From Brachybacterium kimchii (lineage in GTDB: Bacteria > Actinomycetota > Actinomycetes > Actinomycetales > Dermabacteraceae), in NCBI RefSeq assembly GCF_023373525.1, contig NZ_CP097218.1, positions 3,286,001 through 3,350,000 on the forward strand: a stretch of 64,000 nt of DNA, in the 5' to 3' direction. How positions within the stretch are numbered: position 1 is the first letter of the stretch; the number at the start of each line of letters is the position of its first letter. Made by a program: the position numbers and the translations under genes. The notes under the pieces were generated by a model. It saw only the letters and a list, made by a program, of their open reading frames with translations. It was not told where the DNA came from and searched no databases. Shown here one piece after another: positions 1-8,483 of this stretch.

Positions 1-1024
1 CCTTCGCGGGGATCGCGAACCCGACGGGCTGCGCCTCCACCAGGCCCTTGCCCGCATCGTCCCCGACGGAGGGGAAGGGGAACGAGCCGTACTCGATGCT
101 CGCGGGGTTCTCGCCCGACTTCTCGAGCGAGGCCGCGGCCTCGCTGGGCAGCCACGACCCCATGAGGATCACGTCGGTCTTCGAGGTCTGATCGGCCCAG
201 GACGCCTGCTGGGTGGGGAACTTCGTGCCGTTGAAGCCCTCGGGGAGGTACCCGCCCTCGATGAGGGCCTGCACGTTCTCGGTGGCGACCTTCCAGGCGG
301 GATCCTCGAAGCCCTTCCCGGTGGTGTCCAGCGCGGCCTTCTTCAGCGCTCCGGCGCCGCCCGCCCGCAGCACGCCCCATTCGACCCAGTACCCGCAGTA
401 GTCGGCGATGTCGCCGTCCAGGGCGATCGGGGTGCGGCCGTCGGCCTTCAGATCATCCAGGATCTTCATGAAGTCGTCCCAGCTCGCGGGCGCCTTGTCG
501 GCGAGCTCGGGCGTGACCTTCGCGTTGAACCAGAGGGTCGAGCCGATGACCTCGTAGGGCACCAGGAAGGGATCGCCGTCGTCGTTGCTCATCGTGTCCA
601 GGAGGGCCTCGGGCACCACGTCCCCCACGGTCCTGCCGTCCTCGCCGTCGATGTCCATGCCGAAGACGTCCTCGAGGCCCATGACGTTGTCCAGGCCCAG
701 CTTCCCGGCGATGTCGGGGGCGCCGTTGTCCACGAGGTCCGGCGGGTTCCCGGCGTTCAGGCGCGGCACGACCTGCGTGAGGACCTCGCGACCCGACCAC
801 TGGACGTCGACCTTCACGCCCGTGTCCTTCGTGAAGTTCTGGATCTCCTCGGCGAGGACCTTCTGCTGCGGCTCGCCCTCCTTCCACATCGACCAGTAGG
901 TGAAGGAGTCCGAGGCCTTGCCGCCCCCTCCGCCGCTCCCGCCGGAGGAGCAGGCGGCGAGCGCGGCACCGGAGGCGGCGGTGGTGGCGAGAGCGGCGAA
1001 TCGGCGGCGGGTCAACGGGGTCAT
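1..1024 (-). CDS. Sugar ABC transporter substrate-binding lipoprotein (family 1), 3' end cut by window
   Basis: Binds a sugar outside the membrane and hands it to ABC permeases. The N-terminus has a twin-arginine-like RRRF stretch and a lipobox LAAC with the lipidated cysteine at about residue 25, followed by a Gly/Ser linker and the family-1 fold (FTYWSMWKEG, then PRLNAGNPPDLVDNG). About 341 residues are present and the frame stays open to base 1, so roughly the last 80-100 residues lie outside. The start is ATG at 1022-1024, behind a GAAGGAGA ribosome-binding site. It is transcribed away from the ROK regulator at 1194, which probably controls it. The ligand cannot be read from the sequence. 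Confidence 0.9.
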   Translation of the reverse strand, partial: MTPLTRRRFAALATTAASGAALAACSSGGSGGGGGKASDSFTYWSMWKEGEPQQKVLAEEIQNFTKDTGVKVDVQWSGREVLTQVVPRLNAGNPPDLVDNGAPDIAGKLGLDNVMGLEDVFGMDIDGEDGRTVGDVVPEALLDTMSNDDGDPFLVPYEVIGSTLWFNAKVTPELADKAPASWDDFMKILDDLKADGRTPIALDGDIADYCGYWVEWGVLRAGGAGALKKAALDTTGKGFEDPAWKVATENVQALIEGGYLPEGFNGTKFPTQQASWADQTSKTDVILMGSWLPSEAAASLEKSGENPASIEYGSFPFPSVGDDAGKGLVEAQPVGFAIPAK

Positions 1025-1120
1025 CACGTGTCTCCTTCGACAGGTGCGTCGCGGTGCCCGGGCCGGCGCCGCTCCCACGGTGGCGATGCGCAGGACCGCA
1101 TCGACAGTGATGCGTGACAT

Positions 1121-1146
1121 ATTATGGACTCAGACATAAAGAGTCC
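1121..1146. promoter_or_regulatory. Inverted repeat GGACTC-N9-GAGTCC, probable ROK operator with -10
   Basis: Perfect 6-bp arms at 1126-1131 and 1141-1146 lie between the divergent sugar-binding gene and the ROK regulator. A minus-strand -10-like CATAAT (plus-strand ATTATG, 1121-1126) abuts the left arm, so a bound repressor would cover the promoter of the binding-protein gene. Binding by the neighbouring ROK protein is inference. Confidence 0.5.
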
Positions 1147-1193
1147 AGGGTCTCGACGGTGTGTCATCGTCGATCACCATGAAGGAGCCGTCG

Positions 1194-2363
1194 ATGCAGA
1201 CCACCGCGCAGCGTGCGGAGCCCAGATCGGTGCGCCGGTGGAACGAGAAGACGGTGATCGACGTGCTGCGCGCGCACGGTGCTCAGCGCATCAGCGCCCT
1301 GCGCTCCTTCACCGGGCTCACGCCCGGGCCTCTCGGCGATGTGCTGCGCGGTCTGAGTGCCAAGGGGTGGGTCGTGTCCGTGCCCGACGAGACGCCCGGT
1401 CGCGGGCGGCCCGCGCAGCGCTTCCGCCTCTCGCGCCCGGAGGGCTGGGTGCTGGGGGTGGACGTCGGCCCCCATGCGGTGCGCGCGGTGCGGATGGACC
1501 TGGCCGGCAATGCCGTCGAGCGGGTCGAGTGCGAGGTGCTGCGGCCGGGCGACCTCCAGGCCATGCACGAGCGGACGGCCGAAGCGGTCGGGCGCTGCCT
1601 GCAGGGGATCGGTGCCGAGGACCTGTGGGCGGGGACGCTCGCGGTGGGCGGCCATCTCGACGACGAGGGGAGCGTCGTCCGCTCCGTCGCGGTCCCCGCG
1701 TGGGAGGGCCACAGACCGCTCGAGCTCCTCTCCGACGTGCTTCCGCAGCCGTTCTCGCTGATCAACGACGTGCGCGCCGAAACCCTCGCGGAGCACGAGG
1801 TCGGCGAGGCGCAGGACGTCGAGGACTTCGCCCTCGCGCACCTGGGGCGCCGCCCCACTCTGGGGATCTTCCTGGAGGGGCGCATCCGACGCGGGGCGCA
1901 CGGCACGGCGGGAGATCTCTCCCTCCACCCGCAGCTGGGACGCGGGGTGACCGGGGCGACCGGCGACGGAGACGACGCGGACCAGCTCGTAGCCATGATC
2001 CGTCAAGCCCTCGCGGGGGATGAGGGCGCTCGGAGCGGGATCCGCGAGGCCCTCGAGCGCATGGCAGAGCCCTTCGCCCTCGCCGCCTCCGTGCTCGATC
2101 TCGCCGTGATCGTCATCGGCGGGCCATTCGCCGCCGTGCCAGACATCGCCGTTCCTGCGCTGGCGCGCGCCTTCGACGAGAGGTCCCGCAGCGTCCCGGA
2201 ACTGCGGACGACGGGCCTGGACCAGTTCGCCGCGGCGACGGGGGCGGCGCGCCAGGCGCTGGGGTGGGTGGACGGCACCCTCGCCTCCGCGGCGACGGGC
2301 GCGCTCGAGCGGGAGAGGTCCTGCTTCCGCGCCGAGGTGGGCGGCCGCGTGCTCGTGCACTGA
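1194..2363 (+). CDS. ROK family transcriptional regulator
   Basis: Probable sugar-responsive repressor of the adjacent transport genes. An N-terminal winged helix-turn-helix (about residues 15-85, with the wing GRGRPAQRFRL) precedes a ROK ATPase-like fold that begins GVDVGPHAVRAVRMD. The second lobe keeps the general shape (LINDVRAETLAEHEV, then RRGAHGTAGDLS), but I do not see the cysteine-rich zinc loop (CxCGxxGC) of sugar-kinase ROK proteins, so a pure regulator fits better. The start is ATG 1194 because AAGGAG sits 6 bases upstream; in-frame GTG 1161 and ATG 1179 lack such a site. It is divergent from the binding-protein gene and convergent with the lipoprotein gene (16 bp between stops). 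Length 389 aa, normal for the family. Confidence 0.88.
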   Translation: MQTTAQRAEPRSVRRWNEKTVIDVLRAHGAQRISALRSFTGLTPGPLGDVLRGLSAKGWVVSVPDETPGRGRPAQRFRLSRPEGWVLGVDVGPHAVRAVRMDLAGNAVERVECEVLRPGDLQAMHERTAEAVGRCLQGIGAEDLWAGTLAVGGHLDDEGSVVRSVAVPAWEGHRPLELLSDVLPQPFSLINDVRAETLAEHEVGEAQDVEDFALAHLGRRPTLGIFLEGRIRRGAHGTAGDLSLHPQLGRGVTGATGDGDDADQLVAMIRQALAGDEGARSGIREALERMAEPFALAASVLDLAVIVIGGPFAAVPDIAVPALARAFDERSRSVPELRTTGLDQFAAATGAARQALGWVDGTLASAATGALERERSCFRAEVGGRVLVH

Positions 2364-2379
2364 TCCTGCGCGTGCGGCC

Positions 2380-3642
2380 TCAGATCTCGATCCGCAGGAA
2401 GCGCGGCCGATAGATGCTCGCGTCGGCGTAGAGATCGTCGGGCTCCAGGGAGTTCACGTTATAGCTGACCAGCAGGCTGCGTCCGTCCCTCAGCTCCGGA
2501 TGCTCGTGCGCGTTGTACGCGTAGATGTTCTCGTCGCCGTATGTGCCCTCGGGACCGGTCTCCGTCATTCTCGCGAGGAGTGAGGCATCCCCGAACGGCC
2601 CCTGCGGGCGGCAGGAGGTCGACGCGACGATGCGATTCCCGTACGGCTCGGAGGTGTCCTGCGTGAGCAGGAGGAAGCCGTGCTCCCAGGGTGTCACGCT
2701 GATCTCGTTGGCCACGTCCTCACGGATCGTCGCGGCCTTCTTCTCCGACGAGGACCAGTCCTGACCGTCCCAGAAGCGCCAGGTCTCGAGGTCGGTGAGC
2801 GATTCCGAGGGGACCTCGGCGACGTGCAGGGTCTTGGCGTCCCCATCCTTCACCCCGTAGACGTATGTGGTGCCGGCGCGCTCCTGCAGCCAGCCCGACC
2901 ACTGGATCCCGGCCTCCGACGGCAGCCCTGCGCGGTCCGTCACCTCGCCCGCTTCGAGGTCGACGGTGACGAGCTCCGTTCCCCGCCAGGCGAAGTCGAG
3001 CGGACCGTCACCGGTCTTCTCGAAGCTCAGCGCCGTGACCTGCAGGTGCGACTCGGGAGAGAGTCGGCCTGCGCCGAACCAGCACCAGGCGTCGTCCGAC
3101 AGCGCCGGGACGAGGGACGTGGGAGCGCCGTCGCCGTCGGTCCCGACGACGGTGCGCAGCCGGGAGGAGTCCGCGGCGGACTGCACGACGACGCTGTTGT
3201 GGAGGAAGGGAGTGTCCTCGCTGCGGGTACCGTCCTCCGAGACGTCGCCGTAGAAGGTGTCGGAGAACAACCAGGCGATCGACCCGTCCGCGAGGGGCAC
3301 CGAGTACGTCGAGTCGGCACCGGACCACGCCCCCGACGTCACGGCGTAGTCCTCGAACGCTGTGGTGAGCTGCGTATCCGGTGCCGAAGACGCCGACTCG
3401 GGGAGCGGGGGCGCATCGGTGCACGTGCGTGCCGTCGTGGTGGCAGGGCCGGGCTCCGCCGCTCCCTGCCCACCGGGCTCCTGATCCGCCTCCCCGCATC
3501 CGGGCAGCAGTCCTGCCCCCAGAGCGGTCGCGCCGAGGACGGCACCTCCTCGGACACCCCCGCGCAGAAGGAGTCGACGGGACGGTCGACGGGGCCGCCT
3601 CCCGCCGCCCGCTGCCGAAGGGTCAGGGCAGTGGTCACTCAT
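2380..3642 (-). CDS. Secreted lipoprotein of DUF5005/DUF4185-like beta-propeller type
   Basis: Function unknown. The predicted product is 420 aa. The N-terminus is Tat-like (RR near residues 22-23) with lipobox LPGC (Cys49), then a Gly/Pro-rich linker and a repetitive fold with phrases such as IAWLFSDTFYGD, FLHNSVVV and GNRIVASTSC. These resemble five-bladed-propeller domains (DUF5005, DUF4185) found beside glycosidases; the family assignment is from memory of such motifs. The start is ATG 3640-3642, which overlaps the end of the upstream glycosidase-like gene by 8 bp. The longer in-frame extension up to 3774 would lie wholly inside that gene. It is the last gene of the leftward sugar operon and probably binds or trims the same carbohydrate on the cell surface. 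Confidence 0.75.
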   Translation of the reverse strand: MSDHCPDPSAAGGGRRPRRPSRRLLLRGGVRGGAVLGATALGAGLLPGCGEADQEPGGQGAAEPGPATTTARTCTDAPPLPESASSAPDTQLTTAFEDYAVTSGAWSGADSTYSVPLADGSIAWLFSDTFYGDVSEDGTRSEDTPFLHNSVVVQSAADSSRLRTVVGTDGDGAPTSLVPALSDDAWCWFGAGRLSPESHLQVTALSFEKTGDGPLDFAWRGTELVTVDLEAGEVTDRAGLPSEAGIQWSGWLQERAGTTYVYGVKDGDAKTLHVAEVPSESLTDLETWRFWDGQDWSSSEKKAATIREDVANEISVTPWEHGFLLLTQDTSEPYGNRIVASTSCRPQGPFGDASLLARMTETGPEGTYGDENIYAYNAHEHPELRDGRSLLVSYNVNSLEPDDLYADASIYRPRFLRIEI

Positions 3643-5833
3643 CGGTGCCGCCCTGACCGGTGCTGCCGTCGCCGTGCCGGGTGGAGCGGTCTCCGCCTCG
3701 CTCGACGAGGTGAGCGCCCGAGACGTCGATCCGGTACTCCGAGCCCTGCACCATGAGGCCCTCGAGGCGCGCACCGGGATCGAGTCGCTCGAGGCAGCCC
3801 TCCGTCGTGACGCTCCCGTCCAGTCCCGTCCGCACTCCGAAGATCCCGCGGATCACGAGGTCGCACCACGCGCCTGCGGAGGAGCATGACCAGTCCAGGA
3901 TGTAGGGCAACTGGGGCGGCGCCTTCCTCGCTCCGCCTTGCACGGGGTCCACTGCGTCCTCGACGAAGTGCGCTTGGCCCGGAGGTCCCTGGTTCGTCGA
4001 GCGGGCGAGTCCGGGGAGCCATTCGAGGACGGCCTCGGGATGGCCCAGCGCGATCGCTGCGCGCGCCGCGTCCGGCGGCCATGCCGGATAGGCGCCGTTC
4101 CACTGGTGATCCGCGCGCAGGGAGAAGCCCGCGTCGGCATCTTTCGGGGAGAGCGCGCGCATCCATGTGGGCGTGCGCAGCTCCTCGACGAAGAAGCGCA
4201 CCATCCTGTCCTTCAGGACCTCGGGCAGGTCCTGCGCGATGGTGGTGCCGATGGTGGCGAAATCGTAGACGTGGCGCACCTCGACGGAGGTCCCGTCCGG
4301 TCGGCCGGCGCGGAACCATCCTTGGCCCTCGACGGCGAGGTCGAGGATCGGGTCGATGAGAGCGTCGGCCTCGCTGCGCAGGGAGCGGGCGGATCCCGTT
4401 TCCCCTCGGTGCTCGGCGATGTCCGCGGCGGCGCGCATCGTCCACACGTTCGCGGCATTGAGGCTCGCCACCTGATGGGTGTAGGAGCTGACGCACTCCA
4501 GCAGGTTGTCGATTCCTCCGTAGTCGGCGAGCGCAGAGCCGCCGTGCCCCTCGAGGTCCGGCGATTCACCGCGCAGGCGCATCCATGCGAGAGCCCACTC
4601 CTGGATGTGCTGGGCGATGGAGGCTGTGGTCCCCTCCGGCGAGGTCAGAATCTCGTCCAAGAACCCGGGATCGCCGTGCCAGCGCAGATAGTCGTCGACG
4701 AGACGCGTCATCGCGAAGTGGTTCACCGAGTACCAGTTGCCGACCGGGCCGCCGGTCAGCCATTCGGTGCCGAAGTGGCGCTCGATGTCCAGTCCCGTCC
4801 AGTGCGAGATCTGGCGCCGCATCACCTGCGGGTCCAGAAGGGCGTGGACCAGAGAGCTCAGCGAGTAGTCCCAGATGAACGTCGTGGTCTGCCAGTAGCG
4901 CGGCATGAGCGTGTCGTAGGTGCGCCCCAGCACCGAAGCGGGGTTGTCGCGGCGGAACCACAGCACGCCCAGAGCTCCCCACCAGTACAGACGTCGCAGG
5001 GACGCGTCCTCGGTGACGAGTCGGGGGAGGCTTCCGCCGAACTCGTCGTTGCCCGGGGTGAACATCGCCGCAAGGCTGGTGTCCCACAGCTTCTCGCATT
5101 GGTCGATCGCCCCGCCAAGCTCAGCGGTGAGGCGGTCCAGGACCTGTCGGGCATGTGCGGGCGTCTCGTCGAGCACCTGGACGTACCAGAGCTCGTGCAC
5201 CCCGCCGGGCTCCACCGTGGTGCGGGTCGACAGCAGGTGGGGAGAGGAGGCGCTGTCCGGAGCCGTGTCCTCGCGAACCGGCAGCCCGTGGTCGTCGAGC
5301 AGAGCCTGGAGACACGCCGCCGCGCGGTCCTCGGGTGCGAAGACGCGCATGCCCGGCTCGGCGTGCAGGACATTGTCGGCCTCGGGCGGCTCCGGGGAGA
5401 GCCACGGCCTCCTGGCGGCCGTGACGGAGCCGTCGAGGCGCAGGCCGAGTGCGAGCGGGCGCGGACGGGTGGAGAGGTTGCGGGCGTGGATCCGGACCAT
5501 CACGGCGCGCTCGCCGGGAGGGCAGAGCGTCGCGGTCTCGAGGGACCAGTCGTCGATCTCGGTGCGTCGATCCACGCGGTCAGGCCGCCAGCGCGCTTCG
5601 ACGGTTCCGCCGAACGACCGGGCGAGACGTCCATCCAGGTAGAGCTGCGCCGTGAGTCTGTCGCCCTGCGCGAGGGGCGGCGCATTGACCGAGCGCACGG
5701 CCACGACGTCATGGTCCACCTGCGCGGTGACCAGGTGGTTCGTCAGCCCGGGTGGGTTGATCATGTCGTCGTGCCGGTCGGGGATCCAGTCCCCGGCGAG
5801 GTCTCGGGCACGAGGGATGCTCGGGAGGGGCAC
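3635..5833 (-). CDS. Large six-hairpin (alpha/alpha)6 glycosidase-like protein
   Basis: Probably a cytoplasmic glycoside hydrolase or lyase; no signal peptide is seen. An N-terminal beta-rich part of about 270 residues precedes a helical barrel. Signposts are a WDYSLSSLVHALL segment, GNWYSVNHFAMTRLVDDYL, and ADHQWNGAYPAWPPDAARAA, which resemble six-hairpin glycosidases (GH63/GH78/GH95-like). I cannot name the family or substrate. The start is GTG 5833 because GAAGGAG lies 5 bases upstream; the alternative GTG at 5839 overlaps that site. It follows the SDR stop by 2 bp, so they are co-translated. Length 732 aa. It belongs with the ABC importer upstream and would act on the imported oligosaccharide. 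Confidence 0.7.
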   Translation of the reverse strand: MPLPSIPRARDLAGDWIPDRHDDMINPPGLTNHLVTAQVDHDVVAVRSVNAPPLAQGDRLTAQLYLDGRLARSFGGTVEARWRPDRVDRRTEIDDWSLETATLCPPGERAVMVRIHARNLSTRPRPLALGLRLDGSVTAARRPWLSPEPPEADNVLHAEPGMRVFAPEDRAAACLQALLDDHGLPVREDTAPDSASSPHLLSTRTTVEPGGVHELWYVQVLDETPAHARQVLDRLTAELGGAIDQCEKLWDTSLAAMFTPGNDEFGGSLPRLVTEDASLRRLYWWGALGVLWFRRDNPASVLGRTYDTLMPRYWQTTTFIWDYSLSSLVHALLDPQVMRRQISHWTGLDIERHFGTEWLTGGPVGNWYSVNHFAMTRLVDDYLRWHGDPGFLDEILTSPEGTTASIAQHIQEWALAWMRLRGESPDLEGHGGSALADYGGIDNLLECVSSYTHQVASLNAANVWTMRAAADIAEHRGETGSARSLRSEADALIDPILDLAVEGQGWFRAGRPDGTSVEVRHVYDFATIGTTIAQDLPEVLKDRMVRFFVEELRTPTWMRALSPKDADAGFSLRADHQWNGAYPAWPPDAARAAIALGHPEAVLEWLPGLARSTNQGPPGQAHFVEDAVDPVQGGARKAPPQLPYILDWSCSSAGAWCDLVIRGIFGVRTGLDGSVTTEGCLERLDPGARLEGLMVQGSEYRIDVSGAHLVERGGDRSTRHGDGSTGQGGTDE

Positions 5834-5835
5834 GG

Positions 5836-6639
5836 TCACTCCTTCGGAAGAGCTGCCGAGAGGGCGGAGCTCAGTCCGCCGTCGACGCGGAGGTCCGCGC
5901 CGACCACGAAGCCGGCACTGTCGGAGAGAAGGAACTCGATGGCCATCGCCACGTCGCGCGGCGCGCCGACGCGGCCGATCGGATGAGAGGCGCCCCATTC
6001 GTCGATCAGATCCTCGGCGCTCCTGTCACCGCGGTGCACGTCGGCCGCCCAGCGCAGCATCGGCGTGTCGACCGATCCCGGACAGACCGCGTTGACTCGG
6101 ATCCCCTCCGGAGCATGATCGACGGCCATCGCGCGCATGAGTCCCAGCAGTGCGGACTTCGAGGCGGTGTATGCGGCGACATCGGTCTGCGTCGCATAGG
6201 CCTGGGCGGAGGAGACGAGCACGACGGCGCCGCCGCCCCGGGCACGCAGCAGAGGCATCGCGACGGCGCAGGTGTGGAAGGCACCGCCGACGTTCACATC
6301 CATCACCTGCTGGTATGTCGCAGCGTCGGTTGCGTCGACCGTGCCGTACCGCTGGATCCCGGCGGCGCACACGACGGCATCGAGACCGCCGGCCGATTCC
6401 CGGATCGTCGATGCCGCCGCCTCGAGGGCCGCGCGATCGTCGACTGCGGCGAGCACGGGGAGGAAGGTTCCCGGTGCGTCCGCCGCGGACTGCTGCGCAG
6501 CCGCGAGCGCATCGGGATCCCGGTCGATCCCGTGGACCCGTGCTCCGAGCTCGAGGAGCAGTACTGCAACGGCACCTCCGATACCGGCGCCTGCGCCGGT
6601 CACGAGGACGTCGCGTCCGGTCCATTCGGTGGGCTGCAT
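5836..6639 (-). CDS. SDR family NAD(P)-dependent oxidoreductase
   Basis: Classical short-chain dehydrogenase of 267 aa. Visible motifs are the nucleotide-binding GAGAGIGG, the CAAG variant of NNAG, catalytic Ser in VSSAQAYA, the YTASK pair of Tyr and Lys, and PGSVDTPML. The ATG at 6637-6639 has AAGGAG upstream; the longer ORF reaching 6840 would overlap the permease gene. It lies between the ABC permeases and the glycosidase-like gene in one leftward operon, so it probably oxidises the released monosaccharide or its lactone precursor. The substrate is not deducible. Confidence 0.88.
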   Translation of the reverse strand: MQPTEWTGRDVLVTGAGAGIGGAVAVLLLELGARVHGIDRDPDALAAAQQSAADAPGTFLPVLAAVDDRAALEAAASTIRESAGGLDAVVCAAGIQRYGTVDATDAATYQQVMDVNVGGAFHTCAVAMPLLRARGGGAVVLVSSAQAYATQTDVAAYTASKSALLGLMRAMAVDHAPEGIRVNAVCPGSVDTPMLRWAADVHRGDRSAEDLIDEWGASHPIGRVGAPRDVAMAIEFLLSDSAGFVVGADLRVDGGLSSALSAALPKE

Positions 6640-6724
6640 GGAGGGCTCCTTCGTCGATGCGGGGCCGCGGCGCTGTGGACCGGGCCGACGTTCTGAGATT
6701 TGCGGGCGGTAGTGGTCAGTGGGG

Positions 6725-7540
6725 TCAGAACTGCCCCAGGGCCAGCCCTTTGGAGAAGGCGCGCTGGGTGATGAGGAACAGCACGACGGTGGGCACCGAC
6801 ACGAGCAGTCCACCCGCGAGGACCGTGGGCATGGCCGCACCGCCGTATGTGCTCTGCAATGCCGACAGCGCTGGCATCACGGGGCGGGTGGACTCGGAAT
6901 GGGTGAGGGTGAGCCCCAGGATCAGATCGTTCCAGACCATCGTCGCCTGCAGGATGAACACTGCGACGAGCGCGCTGCGGGACATCGGCAGATGGATTCG
7001 CCAGAAGATCCGCCACGTGGTGGCGCCGTCCATGACCGCGGCCTCGAACACGTGGGCTGCGATCCCGGAGAAGAAGTTCCGCATGACGAAGGCCGAGAAG
7101 GGCACAGAGATCACCGTGTAGACGAGGATCATCCCGAGGTGCGTGTCGTAGAGGTCCACCGCCACGAACCCTTGGAAGAGCGGGACCAGCAGGATCTGCA
7201 TCGGCAGCACGGAGGCCGAGAAGATCACCACGAACCAGGCGAAGCCGTGCCGCAGGCGCAGCACGACGATCGCGAAGCCCGCCGACGCGCCGATCACGAC
7301 GGCGATCAGCGGGGAGACGATGCTGTAGAGGGTCGTGGACAGGACGCCGTCGGCGATCCGCCCCTGCGTCCAGGCGTCGGAGAGATTCGCCAGCAGGGGT
7401 GCGAAGCCGGATGGCATCCAGGCCGAGGTGGCGCCGTAGACCTCCGGCGTCTTCGCCGCATTGACGACGATGAGGTACACCGGCACGAGCCAGATGATGC
7501 CCAGGACGATGAGCGCGGCCCGGCGCAGTCGATCGGTCAT
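6725..7540 (-). CDS. Sugar ABC transporter permease, MalG-type
   Basis: Inner-membrane subunit of 271 aa with about six hydrophobic segments and the cytoplasmic EAA loop (EAAVMDGATTWRIFWRIHLP), which contacts the ATPase. The start is one base beyond the stop of the upstream permease gene (7542), so the pair is translationally coupled. The N-terminus is short and typical of the CUT1 family. With the second permease and the binding protein it forms a carbohydrate importer. No ATPase gene lies in the operon, so a shared MsmK-like ATPase encoded elsewhere is likely. Confidence 0.93.
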   Translation of the reverse strand: MTDRLRRAALIVLGIIWLVPVYLIVVNAAKTPEVYGATSAWMPSGFAPLLANLSDAWTQGRIADGVLSTTLYSIVSPLIAVVIGASAGFAIVVLRLRHGFAWFVVIFSASVLPMQILLVPLFQGFVAVDLYDTHLGMILVYTVISVPFSAFVMRNFFSGIAAHVFEAAVMDGATTWRIFWRIHLPMSRSALVAVFILQATMVWNDLILGLTLTHSESTRPVMPALSALQSTYGGAAMPTVLAGGLLVSVPTVVLFLITQRAFSKGLALGQF

Positions 7541-7541
7541 G

Positions 7542-8483
7542 TCATGCCCCCTTGTCCCCGGAGAGCTGCCGGCGAAGGTAGAGGACGGAGGCGGCGACCG
7601 TGATCACCGTGAGGAACAGGGCGATCGCCGCACCGAGCCCGTAGTCGCTGTTGACGAACGTTTCCTTGTACATCGAGAGCGCGAGGGTCTCGGAGCTCGT
7701 GCCGGGCCCGCCCTTCGTCATGGCCCAGATGACGTCGAACTGCTTGAGGGAGCCGACGATCGCGAGCCCCACCACGACAGTCGTCAGCGGGGTGAGCATC
7801 GGCCAGGTGACATGGCGGAACATGCGCCAGCCGGAGGCTCCGTCGAGGCGGGCGGCCTCGATCGGCTCCCTCGGTATGGACTGGAGGCCGATGCCGAAGA
7901 GCAGGGCGTTCACCCCGGCGCCCTGCCAGGTGGAGGCGGCGATCATCACGAAGGTGTTGAGCGGTGCGTCCAGCAGCCAGCGCTGGGACCACCCTCCCAG
8001 TCCGAAAGCCGCGAGGGCCGAGTCCAGCGCCCCGCCGCTCTGAAGGATGAACGTCCACACGACGCCGACGGCGATGCCGGAGATCGCGTACGGGATCAGG
8101 AACGGCAGGCGCAGCCAGAACGATCCGGTCAGGCCATGGGCGAGCAGTGCGATGACGAGCCCCAGGCCGACCGGCAGCACGAGGGTCCCGGCGACCCAGA
8201 AGAAGGTGTTGCGCAGGGCGATGAGGAAGCTCGGGTCCTGGAACATCGCCGCGAATTTCGCGAGGCCGACGAAGCGCGGGGACCCGAGGCCGTCGAAGTC
8301 GGTGAGGCTCAGGTAGGAGCTCCACAGGAACGGGGCGTACAGCAGGAGCGCGACGATCAGCAGCGCGGGGAGGATGAATCCCCGGGCGGATCTGCCGTAG
8401 CGGTTGCGGGACCGGATCGGTGGGGCAGAAGGCGCCGGGCGATGGTGCCCGGTTCCCCTGTCGGCGGGCGCAGCGGTGCTCAT
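7542..8483 (-). CDS. Sugar ABC transporter permease, MalF-type
   Basis: Second membrane subunit (313 aa) of the same CUT1 importer. A polar N-terminus of about 35 residues precedes six hydrophobic helices. The EAA loop reads EAARLDGASGWRMFRHVTWP, and the typical FDVIWAMTKGGPG segment follows. Its ATG overlaps the stop of the binding-protein gene as ATGA (8480-8483), and its own stop is one base from the MalG-type gene, so the three subunits are tightly coupled. Confidence 0.93.
   Translation of the reverse strand: MSTAAPADRGTGHHRPAPSAPPIRSRNRYGRSARGFILPALLIVALLLYAPFLWSSYLSLTDFDGLGSPRFVGLAKFAAMFQDPSFLIALRNTFFWVAGTLVLPVGLGLVIALLAHGLTGSFWLRLPFLIPYAISGIAVGVVWTFILQSGGALDSALAAFGLGGWSQRWLLDAPLNTFVMIAASTWQGAGVNALLFGIGLQSIPREPIEAARLDGASGWRMFRHVTWPMLTPLTTVVVGLAIVGSLKQFDVIWAMTKGGPGTSSETLALSMYKETFVNSDYGLGAAIALFLTVITVAASVLYLRRQLSGDKGA

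Noticed and set aside
1124-2023. 299-codon ORF overlapping the ROK gene
   Set aside because: Shadow frame, Arg/Gly/Ala-rich, starting inside the operator.
3938-5986. Long 682-codon ORF on the plus strand
   Set aside because: Antisense shadow of the glycosidase-like gene; composition low-complexity and no motif.
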